20,315 bases of DNA, from positions 1 through 20,315 of the forward strand of contig JAZNMP010000022.1 of the NCBI GenBank assembly GCA_045579705.1. The letters run 5' to 3'. Below, in pieces: positions 8,301-15,508 of the stretch. The notes beneath the pieces are model-generated. The model was given only the letters and a program-made list of their open reading frames with translations. It did not search any database and was not told the origin of the DNA. Numbering within the stretch: the first letter of the stretch is position 1; each line of letters opens with the position of its first letter. The stretch is from Lachnocurva sp045579705. Its GTDB lineage: Bacteria; Bacillota; Clostridia; Lachnospirales; Lachnospiraceae. The position numbers and the translations under genes are program-made.

Positions 8301-8319
8301 ATTAAGAAAAGGGAGTATT

Positions 8320-9000
8320 ATGAGCGATTTAAATGCATCAATGTGGGAAGAGTTACATAAAGAGATTCGTCATCAGCCGAAGTATCCGGTTGAGGATGTA
8401 GTTCGCTTCGTGAAAGTGAATTTCAAAAACGGGGGAAAGATACTGGATGATGGTTGTGGAGCAGGAAGACATGTAAAATTTCTGGCTGATGAAGGATATA
8501 CTCCGTTTGGTATCGATATAAGTGAGCATGGGGTAGAGTGTACGAAGCTTAGACTCAAGGATGCAGGATATGATTTCGACGAGAACATTCTACAGGCTTC
8601 ATGCGATGAGCTTCCTTTTGAAGATGGCATCTTTGATGCTGTTATTTCATATGGGGTATTTTATTACCTTCACGATAAAGAAATTCGTAAATCAATAGAT
8701 GAGATGTATCGTGTATTGAAGAATGGCGGAAGAGCGCTTGTTAATGTAAGAAGTATGGAGGATTATAGATTTAATCCGGCTACAATAAGTGAAAGTGATC
8801 CACATGAGTGTGTGATAGATGAAGGTCAGGAGGATAGAAGTGCCTTTAAAGAGAATGGAATGCACATGCATTTCTTTGATAGAGGTGAACTAAAAGAGCT
8901 TTTTCAGGAATTCAGTGAAGTAAAGATTAATTCTATCAAGATATATCATGGCGAAGATACATATGCAGATGTGGATTATTTGATAGAGTGCGTAAAGTAA
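8320..9000 (+). CDS. Class I SAM-dependent methyltransferase
   Basis: The gene encodes 226 residues with a Rossmann-like methyltransferase fold. Motif I (ILDDGCGAGRH, about residues 41-51) binds S-adenosylmethionine. 'FGIDIS' supplies the acidic residue of motif II. 'DELPFEDGIFDAVISYGVFYYL' covers motifs III-IV, and 'VLKNGGRALVNV' follows as in small-molecule methyltransferases. The frame is open from a TTG at 8200, but that extension spans the terminator and structured leader. The ATG at 8320 with AAAAGGGAG upstream is the likely start. The substrate is unknown. In this setting it may methylate a sugar, an acyl group or the phosphonate. It ends 10 bases before the PseG-like gene and is probably co-transcribed with it. 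Confidence 0.82.
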   Translation: MSDLNASMWEELHKEIRHQPKYPVEDVVRFVKVNFKNGGKILDDGCGAGRHVKFLADEGYTPFGIDISEHGVECTKLRLKDAGYDFDENILQASCDELPFEDGIFDAVISYGVFYYLHDKEIRKSIDEMYRVLKNGGRALVNVRSMEDYRFNPATISESDPHECVIDEGQEDRSAFKENGMHMHFFDRGELKELFQEFSEVKINSIKIYHGEDTYADVDYLIECVK

Positions 9001-9010
9001 GGGGCTAAAG

Positions 9011-10066
9011 ATGATTTTCATTCGAACAGATTCAAATGAGAGAATAGCGACAGGTCATATGATGAGGTGTCTCACTATTGCTAAAGAACTTAGGACTTTG
9101 GGAGAAACGGTTACCTTTTTGGTTTCTGATTGTGAATCTGAGAAACTGCTTTTGGATGAGGATTTTAATTTTGAAGTTCTCAATACTAAGTGGGATGATT
9201 TGAATACAGATGATGAAATCTCGAAGATGAAGGTAATTCTGGAAGAGGCGATTAATCCAGTTCTTTTTGTAGATTCGTATTTTGCTTCAAATGAATATTA
9301 TGTTGCACTTAAGCCCTATGCGAAGATAGCGTGTTTCGATGATTTTTTTGATGAAAAATATGATGTGGACCTTCTTATAAATTATTCGATTTTTAATGAT
9401 ATGTATGATTACGAGTCGAGATATGCAGCTTCGGAAACTAAATGCTTGATTGGTCCAGAGTATGTTCCTCTAAGAAGGCAGTTTATAGAGGAGAAGAAGA
9501 CGTGTATATTTAGTAAGGACTTACTAAATGTTCTTGTGATGTGTGGCGGCGGGGATATAAATAATGTTCTCGCGGGTTTATGCGAATATGGAATTCGTGA
9601 AGGCTTGATTTCGAACGAGGCCGTAGGCTTTCAGAATGCATTTCATATTATAGTGGGAGCATATAATCCTAATATTGAAAGGCTTAGAGAGTTAGCGTCT
9701 AAATATCCGCAAATAAAACTCTATGAAAATGTTTCGAATATAGCTTCTATGATGGCGGAATGTGATGTATTAGTATCAGCAGCAAGTACAGTGCTCTACG
9801 AAGCGTGTGCTATGGGGATGCCTACTATATTCTTCTGTATGGCAGATGATCAGGTAAATGATGCAAAATATTTTGTTAGGGATGCTTCATTTCTATATGC
9901 TGGAGATGTGAGAGAGAATAAAAGCAAGTGTTTAGCTAATGTTTTTTCCAGTATTAGAGACTTAAAAGAGAATCCTACTCTTATTAGGCAGATTAGTAAG
10001 AAGTCTAGAGAGCTTGTAGACGGATTAGGTGCAAAGAAGATAGCAGAGGAGATTATTAATCTATGA
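9011..10066 (+). CDS. pseG: PseG-like UDP-sugar hydrolase (first copy)
   Basis: The protein has 351 residues and a GT-B-like fold of the PseG family, which removes UDP from a 2,4-diacetamido-trideoxy hexose during pseudaminic acid synthesis. The N-terminus IRTDSNERIATGHMMRCLTIA carries the family signature G-H-x-x-R with the presumed catalytic H16. The C-terminal nucleotide site is 'STVLYEACAMGMPTIFFCMADDQ'. An AAGGGG ribosome site precedes 9011. The gene overlaps the next one by four bases (ATGA), indicating tight coupling. A diverged relative lies at 13884-14930. The exact substrate is uncertain because the other Pse enzymes are outside the window. Confidence 0.78.
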   Translation: MIFIRTDSNERIATGHMMRCLTIAKELRTLGETVTFLVSDCESEKLLLDEDFNFEVLNTKWDDLNTDDEISKMKVILEEAINPVLFVDSYFASNEYYVALKPYAKIACFDDFFDEKYDVDLLINYSIFNDMYDYESRYAASETKCLIGPEYVPLRRQFIEEKKTCIFSKDLLNVLVMCGGGDINNVLAGLCEYGIREGLISNEAVGFQNAFHIIVGAYNPNIERLRELASKYPQIKLYENVSNIASMMAECDVLVSAASTVLYEACAMGMPTIFFCMADDQVNDAKYFVRDASFLYAGDVRENKSKCLANVFSSIRDLKENPTLIRQISKKSRELVDGLGAKKIAEEIINL

Positions 10067-11178
10067 ATGCTAGATATGAAATCGGTAGTTTTTTTGAAAA
10101 AGAGGATTTGATAGAGTCTTTCTTCGGCGGAGAAGCGAAGGAGAGTTTCTATGACTGGCTTATTGATAAAGGAGATTATCATTTTTTCGAATCGGGAAGA
10201 TCTGCTATTTCGGCTGTGGTTAGCGATATTGAGAAGAAGACAGATAATAAGGTTTGCTTGATCCCGGCATACACGTGTGATACGGTTGTAATTCCATTTT
10301 CTTTAAAGGGCTGGGAGGTTTATTTTTATCAGCTAAATGAGAATTTGGAACCGATGGAGGATGAGCTTACAGAATTAATCAGGGAATATAATCCTAGTGT
10401 GATATTTACTATTCTTTATTATGGAAATGATTCGATAAAGAAGTTGCGTCCGTTTTTAAAGAAATGGGAAGAATATGAGAAACATTTTTGTATAGAGGAT
10501 TTGACTCAGGCGATTTTCTATTTAGAGGAGTTGAAATCTGGTAAAGTTTTGAAGATGAAGTATCAGACTGCGAGTCTCAGGAAGTGGCTTCCTGTATCAG
10601 ATGGAGGAATGTCGACTCTGTATGTAGAACCTGAGTATACGAAGAAGGATGAACCCAAGTATAGTGAGCCTCAGAATAAAGCGCAGGAATTGAAGAAGCG
10701 ATATCTTTTGGGCGAGAATGTTTCTAAGGAGGAGCTTCTTTCGTATCATAGAATTGCTGAGAGCGCGCTGGATGAAAGATATGAGATTCTTCCTATTGAT
10801 CCTGTGTCATATCAGGCACTTAGACTGATAGATTGGAAGAAGATATATCATAGACGTCATGAGAATGCTGTTTTTTTGAAGAGTAGATTAGATTCTTTTT
10901 CAGAAATAGATTTGTTTATAGATTTTGATGAGGCAGCAGCGCCGCTGTATGTTCCGATAATTGTTGAGAACAGGGAGGCGATTCAAGGGTTTATGAGCGA
11001 GCGTGGTGTGTTCCTTCCTGTCTTGTGGCCTATTCCAGAGGATGTGGGTGAAAATTTGAGTCCTTTTTTGAAGAGGGTATATGAGAATATGCTTGCGATT
11101 TCGTGTGACCACAGGTATTCGATAGAAGATATGGAGCATATTGTGCGTCTGTTTGAAGAGTTTTATTCTGAGGGCTAG
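10063..11178 (+). CDS. PLP-fold aminotransferase-like enzyme, function unknown
   Basis: The protein has 371 residues and resembles fold-type I PLP enzymes distantly related to DegT/DnrJ/EryC1/StrS sugar aminotransferases. Visible landmarks are FFESGRSAI at 41-49, where the phosphate group is normally held, 'LIPAYTCDTVVIPF' at 66-79, the acidic ED at 145-146 that would sit over the pyridine nitrogen, and SLRKWLPVSDGG at 171-182, where K174 is the likely Schiff-base lysine. It is too divergent to name a reaction. The start overlaps the stop of the PseG-like gene by four bases, so it is translationally coupled. It may aminate a keto-sugar or act on an amino-acid side group of the glycan. No terminator is evident before the following 6S-like promoter. 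Confidence 0.7.
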   Translation: MNARYEIGSFFEKEDLIESFFGGEAKESFYDWLIDKGDYHFFESGRSAISAVVSDIEKKTDNKVCLIPAYTCDTVVIPFSLKGWEVYFYQLNENLEPMEDELTELIREYNPSVIFTILYYGNDSIKKLRPFLKKWEEYEKHFCIEDLTQAIFYLEELKSGKVLKMKYQTASLRKWLPVSDGGMSTLYVEPEYTKKDEPKYSEPQNKAQELKKRYLLGENVSKEELLSYHRIAESALDERYEILPIDPVSYQALRLIDWKKIYHRRHENAVFLKSRLDSFSEIDLFIDFDEAAAPLYVPIIVENREAIQGFMSERGVFLPVLWPIPEDVGENLSPFLKRVYENMLAISCDHRYSIEDMEHIVRLFEEFYSEG

Positions 11179-11202
11179 ATGTCTGAAACTTACACGGTTA
11201 TT

Positions 11203-11245
11203 TAAGAAATAATTCACGGTAAAAACGCAAATTACATGCTATAAT
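11203..11245 (+). promoter_or_regulatory. Promoter of 6S-like RNA copy 1
   Basis: A consensus extended -10 element (TGCTATAAT, with TATAAT at 11240-11245) predicts a start near 11252. The -35 region is poor. An AT-rich element, TAAGAAATAATTCA at 11203-11216, ends exactly 23 bases before TATAAT. Related elements occupy the same position in the promoters at 11773 and 14977. Confidence 0.7.
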
Positions 11246-11251
11246 ATATGT

Positions 11252-11474
11252 ATCTGAAATGAACGATTTAACCTATGTAATTTGAACCTACATTTACTTT
11301 AAACGGGATTCCTACATTGCATGTTGGATGTCAGGTCTCAAGTCGTGGAAGGCAGAAGATATGTTGCGGTAACCTACCTAGCAACAGCTAGGAGTCAAAC
11401 ACATAGGCCCGTCATTTCGGGACATATAAAAATTTCAATTCCCCTTCGGTGTAACCGGAGGGGAATTTTTATTT
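11252..11474 (+). ncRNA. ssrS: 6S RNA-like gene, copy 1
   Basis: A strong promoter and an intrinsic terminator bracket a sequence with no credible protein. Its ends pair in a long closing stem: AAATGAACG (11257-11265) with CGTCATTT (11410-11417) and CCTATGT with ACATAGG just inside. The interior holds CTTTAAACGGGATTCCTACA and, on the 3' side, a small CCTAGC-AACA-GCTAGG hairpin. Both match my memory of Firmicutes 6S RNA, which binds the housekeeping RNA polymerase and mimics an open promoter. The mature RNA would be about 160-165 nt, near the usual 6S length. The identification rests on recognition and structure, not on a covariance search. A near-identical copy lies at 15025-15244 with about five substitutions over 217 aligned bases. 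Confidence 0.65.
11437..11474 (+). terminator. Intrinsic terminator of 6S-like RNA copy 1
   Basis: A 13-bp stem (AATTCCCCTTCGG with CCGGAGGGGAATT, one G-U pair) closes a five-base TGTAA loop and runs into a T-rich tail. Confidence 0.9.
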
Positions 11475-11653
11475 TGGAGTATTGGGTTTGCGGGGTTTTT
11501 AGTGCAATTTCGTAGTTTGCGGAGCTGACTAGTTTATTCAGAGAGTTTCGCTTACGAAAAATCGACGATTAGTATAGGAAATTTCGTATTTAGAGGACAA
11601 GCAAGTGTTCGCTTCGCTCACAGAGTGGGATTGGTGCGAGAGCGCAGGATATT
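11475..11653. other. Intergenic stretch with no recognised feature
   Basis: Between the terminator and the long hairpin there are short open frames but no ribosome site, codon pattern or family similarity that supports a gene. I see only minor local inverted repeats such as TTTCG...CGAAA. The corresponding stretch after the second 6S-like copy is shorter and unrelated in sequence. Confidence 0.5.
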
Positions 11654-11750
11654 GATATATGTTTGTTTGGCTGATTATATTCATCAAAGAAAGCAGCCTG
11701 TCAAGGACGTAAGCCTTCGGTGGCTTCGCCATCCTTGACAGGCTACTTTT
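11654..11750. repeat. Long-hairpin repeat, copy 1
   Basis: This 97-bp sequence recurs at 15322-15418 with only about three differences. It contains a long hairpin with a 12-bp perfect outer stem (GCCTGTCAAGGA with TCCTTGACAGGC) and an inner AAGCC/GGCTT stem around TTCGGT, followed by CTTTT. It could act as a terminator or a stable RNA element. It always follows the 6S-like RNA in this window. Confidence 0.85.
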
Positions 11751-11772
11751 AGTACCATAAAAGTGTAGTTGT

Positions 11773-11815
11773 TAGAGAGTAATTAACTCTGACATCTGCA
11801 CTTATTTTTTATAAT
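11773..11815 (+). promoter_or_regulatory. Possible promoter of the epimerase operon
   Basis: TATAAT at 11810-11815 lies 23 bases after the element TAGAGAGTAATTAA (11773-11786), the same arrangement as at both 6S-like genes. The -35 region is weak (CTGACA at 11789-11794 is 15 bases away). The predicted start near 11822 would fall within or beside the GAGGGAG ribosome site, so the real promoter may differ. Confidence 0.4.
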
Positions 11816-11831
11816 ACGAGGGAGATTAAAA

Positions 11832-12611
11832 GTGTACATAATAATAGGTGCTTCAAGTTTCATAGGCGTGTATACGGCGACTTATTTTGCTGAGCAGGGC
11901 GAAGATGTCATCGTGACGGGTCGAAACGGCAAATTCCGCGAGTATTATGAGAAGCTCGGCGTGAAATATGTAAATCTCGATTTAAAGAATGAGGCTGATT
12001 TTGAGAAGCTTCCAAAGGAAGGCGTGGATGGCGTCATCCTGATTTCTGGTGCGCTTCCTGCTTCAGAAGATGCGGATTTAAAAGACCACGAGAATGCAGC
12101 GGAGTACATCGAAGTAAATACTATAGGCACGATTCGTGCGCTAGAGTATTGCAGACGAAATGGTATTAGGAGACTTATAAATACGATTTCTTTTGCTGAT
12201 GTAGCAAATGCGCTTAGATTAGATCCGCCTATAGATGAGACAGAGCCTCGCGATTTCTCGTATGAAGGTGACCACAGCGTCTATGTCAAAGATGTCGCAC
12301 AGGCCTACTACAAAGTTGCAAAGAGTGAAGATGCGTCCGGTCTCTACAACATCACATCTGGTCATGCAACTACGCTGTTGGAGCAGGCTGAGGTGTGCCG
12401 CGATATTTTTGCAGTAAATGGCAAACGTTCCGAAGTGATCTATAACGATATTGAGAACAAAGGCAAATCTTACCTGTTCTCCATCGAAAAGGCAAAACGT
12501 GATTTTGGTTACGCGCCTAAATATGCGGGTTTTAAAGAGATGATGCGGGATTATGCTTATGAACTTGAGAGAGGTGTGTACAGCGACCTGTTCTCGACGA
12601 GAGAGGTTTAG
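11832..12611 (+). CDS. NAD-dependent epimerase/dehydratase-like protein with internal deletion
   Basis: The gene encodes 259 residues of an extended short-chain dehydrogenase (sugar epimerase/dehydratase type). It starts with GTG after a GAGGGAG ribosome site. The Rossmann start IIIGASSFIG is at 3-12, an N-x-x-G-T segment (NTIGT) at 96-100, and VYVKDVAQA at about 140-148 followed by GLYNITSG. Relatives are usually above 300 residues and have a YxxxK catalytic segment plus about 60-70 residues between the 'DETEPRDFSYEGDH' region and the 'YVKDVAQA' block. Here the two blocks abut at residues 137-141, so that segment seems to be missing in frame. A YKVAK string occurs just after but belongs to the later conserved block. 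The enzyme may be inactive or repurposed. It abuts the next gene with no gap. Confidence 0.75.
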   Translation: MYIIIGASSFIGVYTATYFAEQGEDVIVTGRNGKFREYYEKLGVKYVNLDLKNEADFEKLPKEGVDGVILISGALPASEDADLKDHENAAEYIEVNTIGTIRALEYCRRNGIRRLINTISFADVANALRLDPPIDETEPRDFSYEGDHSVYVKDVAQAYYKVAKSEDASGLYNITSGHATTLLEQAEVCRDIFAVNGKRSEVIYNDIENKGKSYLFSIEKAKRDFGYAPKYAGFKEMMRDYAYELERGVYSDLFSTREV

Positions 12612-13826
12612 ATGAAATCGATATTTATATTGGGCGCCAGCCCGTTGCAGGTGCCTGCAATCAAGAAAGCGAAAGAACGCGGTCTATATGTTTACGTTCT
12701 CGATTATGATGAGAACGCCGTCGGAATCAAAGATGCTGACGAGTTCCTGAATATCAGCACGACAGATATCGATGAGGTTTATGAGGCTGCGCTTAAATAT
12801 AAGCCGGACTACGTAATCACTTCCACCAGCGACATGCCGGTGCGTACGGTCGCCTGGGTGAATGAGAAGCTTGGACGGAAGAATGACATCTCCTATCAGG
12901 GTGCCTTGTGGGCGACTGATAAAGGTCTCATGCGAGATCGTATGAAAGCGTGTAACGTTCCAATCCCCGAGTTTAGAAAAGTCACGACTTTCGAGGAATT
13001 CCATGCAGCTCTCGATGATATGCCGGAGCGTTTCGTGATAAAGCCGGCCGATAATGCTGCGAGCCGGGGTGTAGTCCTGGCTGATAGGCAGACTGTGGAG
13101 CTGGACGAACTTTTTTCATATGCGAAAAAATATTCCAGATCCGGGGTAGTGCTACTCGAAGAGTATATGGATGGACCTGAGATGAGCGTGGAATCCTATA
13201 CGGTTGACGGTGAGCCGCACATCATCACGATTACGGATAAGCTGGTTACGGAGGAGCCGTACCTTGTGGAGCTCGGACACACGGAGCCGAGTAGGTTGGC
13301 ACCTGATATTCAGGATGAGATTCGAAAAGTTGCTCTTGCAGCCATTCGAGCGCTTGGGATGCAGGATGGCCCGAACCGCACGGAGATCAAGGTTACAAAG
13401 GATGGTCCGAAGCTGGTTGAGATAGCTGCCAGATTAGGTGGAGATTTCATAACTTCAAAGCTAGTGCCGCTTTCTACCGGGGTAGATATGGTGGAATGCT
13501 CGTACGAAACATTGTTAGGGGAAGAAGTGCATGTGGAGCCAACCGTAGCGCGCGGCGCGGCGATACGATTTATAGGATTGGAAGAGGATGGATTTACATC
13601 CGATGCGACTGAAGGCGTGTTCGGCGGCGTGAAGGGATTAGACGAGGCTGTGATGATGGACGGTGTCGTTGAAATCGAAATAAATCCTAAACAAAACGAT
13701 AAAATATGTCATTTGAAGAATAGTTCTGATAGAATTGGACATATAATAGCAGTTGGACGTGATGCAGATGAGGCAGCGGAGTGTGCGGAAAGTGCACTTA
13801 GAAAGATAGAAGTAATTATTAAGTAG
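12612..13826 (+). CDS. ATP-grasp ligase-like enzyme (second copy)
   Basis: The protein has 404 residues and is the second ATP-grasp protein in the window. The N-terminal domain begins SIFILGASPLQVPAI. The core has RFVIKPADNAASRGVVLA at about 140-157 with K144, VVLLEEYMDGPEMSVES at 179-195, and EIAARLGGD at 270-278 supplying the metal site. The PEMSVE segment resembles PurK/carboxylate-amine ligase relatives such as BacD-like and carnosine-synthase-like enzymes, so it probably joins a carboxylate to an amine. The substrate is unknown. It starts immediately after the epimerase stop. The gene looks richer in G+C than its neighbours up to about 13680, after which the last ~145 bases turn AT-rich, suggesting a mosaic or recombination edge. 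Confidence 0.8.
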   Translation: MKSIFILGASPLQVPAIKKAKERGLYVYVLDYDENAVGIKDADEFLNISTTDIDEVYEAALKYKPDYVITSTSDMPVRTVAWVNEKLGRKNDISYQGALWATDKGLMRDRMKACNVPIPEFRKVTTFEEFHAALDDMPERFVIKPADNAASRGVVLADRQTVELDELFSYAKKYSRSGVVLLEEYMDGPEMSVESYTVDGEPHIITITDKLVTEEPYLVELGHTEPSRLAPDIQDEIRKVALAAIRALGMQDGPNRTEIKVTKDGPKLVEIAARLGGDFITSKLVPLSTGVDMVECSYETLLGEEVHVEPTVARGAAIRFIGLEEDGFTSDATEGVFGGVKGLDEAVMMDGVVEIEINPKQNDKICHLKNSSDRIGHIIAVGRDADEAAECAESALRKIEVIIK

Positions 13827-13883
13827 TTTTGGTATTTAAGCTTGGTTTGTAATTAGCTGGGGTTAGCTATAAAGGAGATGCAA

Positions 13884-14930
13884 ATGATATTTATCAGAAC
13901 GGATTTTAATGAATCTATTGATGCGAGTCACATGATTAGATGCATGACTTTGGCCAGGGAACTGGCAAGCAGTGGATTGGATTCTGCTTTTTTGATTTCT
14001 GATCAGAATTCTGCGGTTTTCCTCGAGGAAGAGGGACTCCTGTACACGGTGCTGGATACTTATTGGGATAATCTCGACAATCCTGAGGAACTCGAGAAGA
14101 TGACAGATATCCTGTCTGACGAAGAGAATCCAGTTTTAATAGTTGATTCTGAATATGTGACTGCAGAGTATTTAAAGAAGTTGGGCAGACTTGCGAAAGT
14201 CGTATATTTTGATGATCTGTTTAAGGAAAAATACGATGTCGATGTTTTGATCAATCACTCTATCTGTGTGGATTTGTTTGATTATAAAGCCAGATATGGA
14301 GATACGAATATTCCCAAGCGCTTGCTCGGACCGCAGTATGCGTTGCTCCGTAAGCAGTTTGAGGATATTAATATAGATAGAAGAGATAATACAAATACTG
14401 ATTTGGATATTCTGTTTATCTGTGGTGATGGTGATCCGCTGAATCTGTTATATGGTATCTTTGAATTTGGAATCGAGAATTCGATGTTTAAAGAGACTGA
14501 TGAATACCATATCGTTATCGGTGCTTATAATCCTCATGAGAAAGAGCTTCTCGAGCTATCTCAGAAGTATTTTAATATTAATCTGTATCGTGATATTTCA
14601 AATCTATCCGATGTCATGGAAGAATGTGACGTAGTTGTAGCTCCGGCAGGTATAACTCTGTATGAATGCTGTGCTGTTGGGGTACCTGCTATTTCCTATA
14701 GTATGACTGATGACCAGGTAAACAATGGTAAATACTTCATGCGTGACGCCGGATTCATTTATGCAGGTGATGTAAGAACGGATAGAGAGTCTGTCTTCTA
14801 TACTATATATAACATGATAGATGATCTAAGAAATGATGCTGATATGCAGAGAAGTATCTCTCTAAAAGCGCATAAGCTGGTAGATGGAAATGGTGCGATT
14901 AGAATTACTCGAGAGATATTAAAATTGTGA
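13884..14930 (+). CDS. PseG-like protein (second, diverged copy)
   Basis: The protein has 348 residues and is clearly related along its whole length to the PseG-like protein at 9011: MIFIRTD at the start, 'KYDVDVLINHSI', 'VGVPAISYSMTDDQVN' and 'FIYAGDVR'. The catalytic-region signature differs: IATGHMMRC in the first copy is IDASHMIRC here, keeping H16 and R19 but replacing the glycine before the histidine. That may change substrate or activity. An upstream ATG at 13878 leaves no space after the AAAGGAG site at 13871-13877, while the ATG at 13884 has a normal gap and aligns with the first copy, so it is preferred. The gene follows the ATP-grasp gene after a 57-base gap and precedes the second 6S-like RNA. 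Confidence 0.75.
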   Translation: MIFIRTDFNESIDASHMIRCMTLARELASSGLDSAFLISDQNSAVFLEEEGLLYTVLDTYWDNLDNPEELEKMTDILSDEENPVLIVDSEYVTAEYLKKLGRLAKVVYFDDLFKEKYDVDVLINHSICVDLFDYKARYGDTNIPKRLLGPQYALLRKQFEDINIDRRDNTNTDLDILFICGDGDPLNLLYGIFEFGIENSMFKETDEYHIVIGAYNPHEKELLELSQKYFNINLYRDISNLSDVMEECDVVVAPAGITLYECCAVGVPAISYSMTDDQVNNGKYFMRDAGFIYAGDVRTDRESVFYTIYNMIDDLRNDADMQRSISLKAHKLVDGNGAIRITREILKL

Positions 14931-14976
14931 TATTTAGCGGGTTTTGCGCAGGTGTCTGATTATAGCAGTCTTTTTT

Positions 14977-15018
14977 TAGAGATAATTAACTTTTGAATAG
15001 AGGTTTCTATGCTATAAT
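14977..15018 (+). promoter_or_regulatory. Promoter of 6S-like RNA copy 2
   Basis: An extended -10 element (TGCTATAAT, TATAAT at 15013-15018) predicts a start near 15025. TAGAGATAATTAA at 14977-14989 ends 23 bases before TATAAT, as in the other two promoters of this group. The -35 hexamer is weak. Confidence 0.7.
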
Positions 15019-15024
15019 AATGAC

Positions 15025-15244
15025 ACCTGAAATGAACGATTAAACCTATGTAATTTGAACCTACATTTACTTTAAACGGGATTCCTACATTGCATGTTGG
15101 ATGTCAGGCCTCAAGTCGTGGAAGGCAGAAGATATGTTGCGGTAACCCACCTAGCAACAGCTAGGAGTCAAACACATAGGCCCGTCATTTCGGGACATAT
15201 AAAAATTCCAATTCCCCTTCGGTGTAACCGGAGGGGGATTTTTT
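15025..15244 (+). ncRNA. ssrS: 6S RNA-like gene, copy 2
   Basis: This copy aligns without gaps to the first over about 217 bases, with roughly five substitutions. The closing stem, CCTAGC-AACA-GCTAGG hairpin and terminator are all kept. The substitutions lie mostly in positions that do not break the visible stems. It has its own extended -10 promoter, and the sequence upstream of the -10 differs from copy 1, so the two could be expressed differently. The identification carries the same caveat as copy 1: recognition and structure, no covariance search. Confidence 0.65.
15210..15244 (+). terminator. Intrinsic terminator of 6S-like RNA copy 2
   Basis: A stem of AATTCCCCTTCGG with CCGGAGGGGGATT (G-U pairs and one altered base relative to copy 1) around TGTAA is followed by a run of T residues. 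Confidence 0.88.
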
Positions 15245-15321
15245 GTCTTGGAGTGCCCAGAATACGGAAGATTTGATGGTTTTAGGCAAGATTCTATGTT
15301 GTGTGCATGCGCACAAAATGA

Positions 15322-15418
15322 GATATATGTTTGCTTGGCTGATTATACTCATCAAAGAAAGCAGCCTGTCAAGGACGTAAGCCTTCGGTGGCTTCGCCAT
15401 CCTTGACAGGCTGCTTTT
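15322..15418. repeat. Long-hairpin repeat, copy 2
   Basis: This is the second copy of the 97-bp element at 11654-11750. Here the outer stem is longer and perfect, GCAGCCTGTCAAGGA with TCCTTGACAGGCTGC, followed by five T residues, so it could end transcription. Between it and the preceding 6S-like terminator lies a short unrelated segment containing the palindrome TGTGCATGCGCACA. Confidence 0.85.
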
Positions 15419-15459
15419 TGATGAAAGGCTGTTATCAAGCAAACATAATAGGATACACC

Positions 15460-15481
15460 TGCGGCGTAGCCGCACTTGCTT
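15460..15481. repeat. 22-bp hairpin direct repeat, left copy
   Basis: TGCGGCGTAGCCGCA (a GCGGC-GTA-GCCGC hairpin) followed by CTTGCTT occurs here and again at 15848-15869. The two copies flank the 73-bp palindrome array. Confidence 0.8.
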
Positions 15482-15508
15482 TGTAATTATGGACTGGGGG
15501 AGAGCTGG

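Noticed and set aside
8200..8319. Longer methyltransferase beginning at the TTG at 8200
   Set aside because: The extension spans a perfect intrinsic terminator and has no ribosome site of its own. The ATG at 8320 has AAAAGGGAG in front and begins the conserved protein.
11321..11515. Small proteins across the 6S-like RNA genes (also 15094-15276)
   Set aside because: Similar frames appear in both copies only because the RNA genes are near identical. They run through the closing stem and terminator and lack ribosome sites.
12255..12300. YKVAK as the catalytic YxxxK of the epimerase-like protein
   Set aside because: It lies within the late VYVKDVAQAYYK block that is separate from the catalytic segment in relatives, so the match is coincidental.
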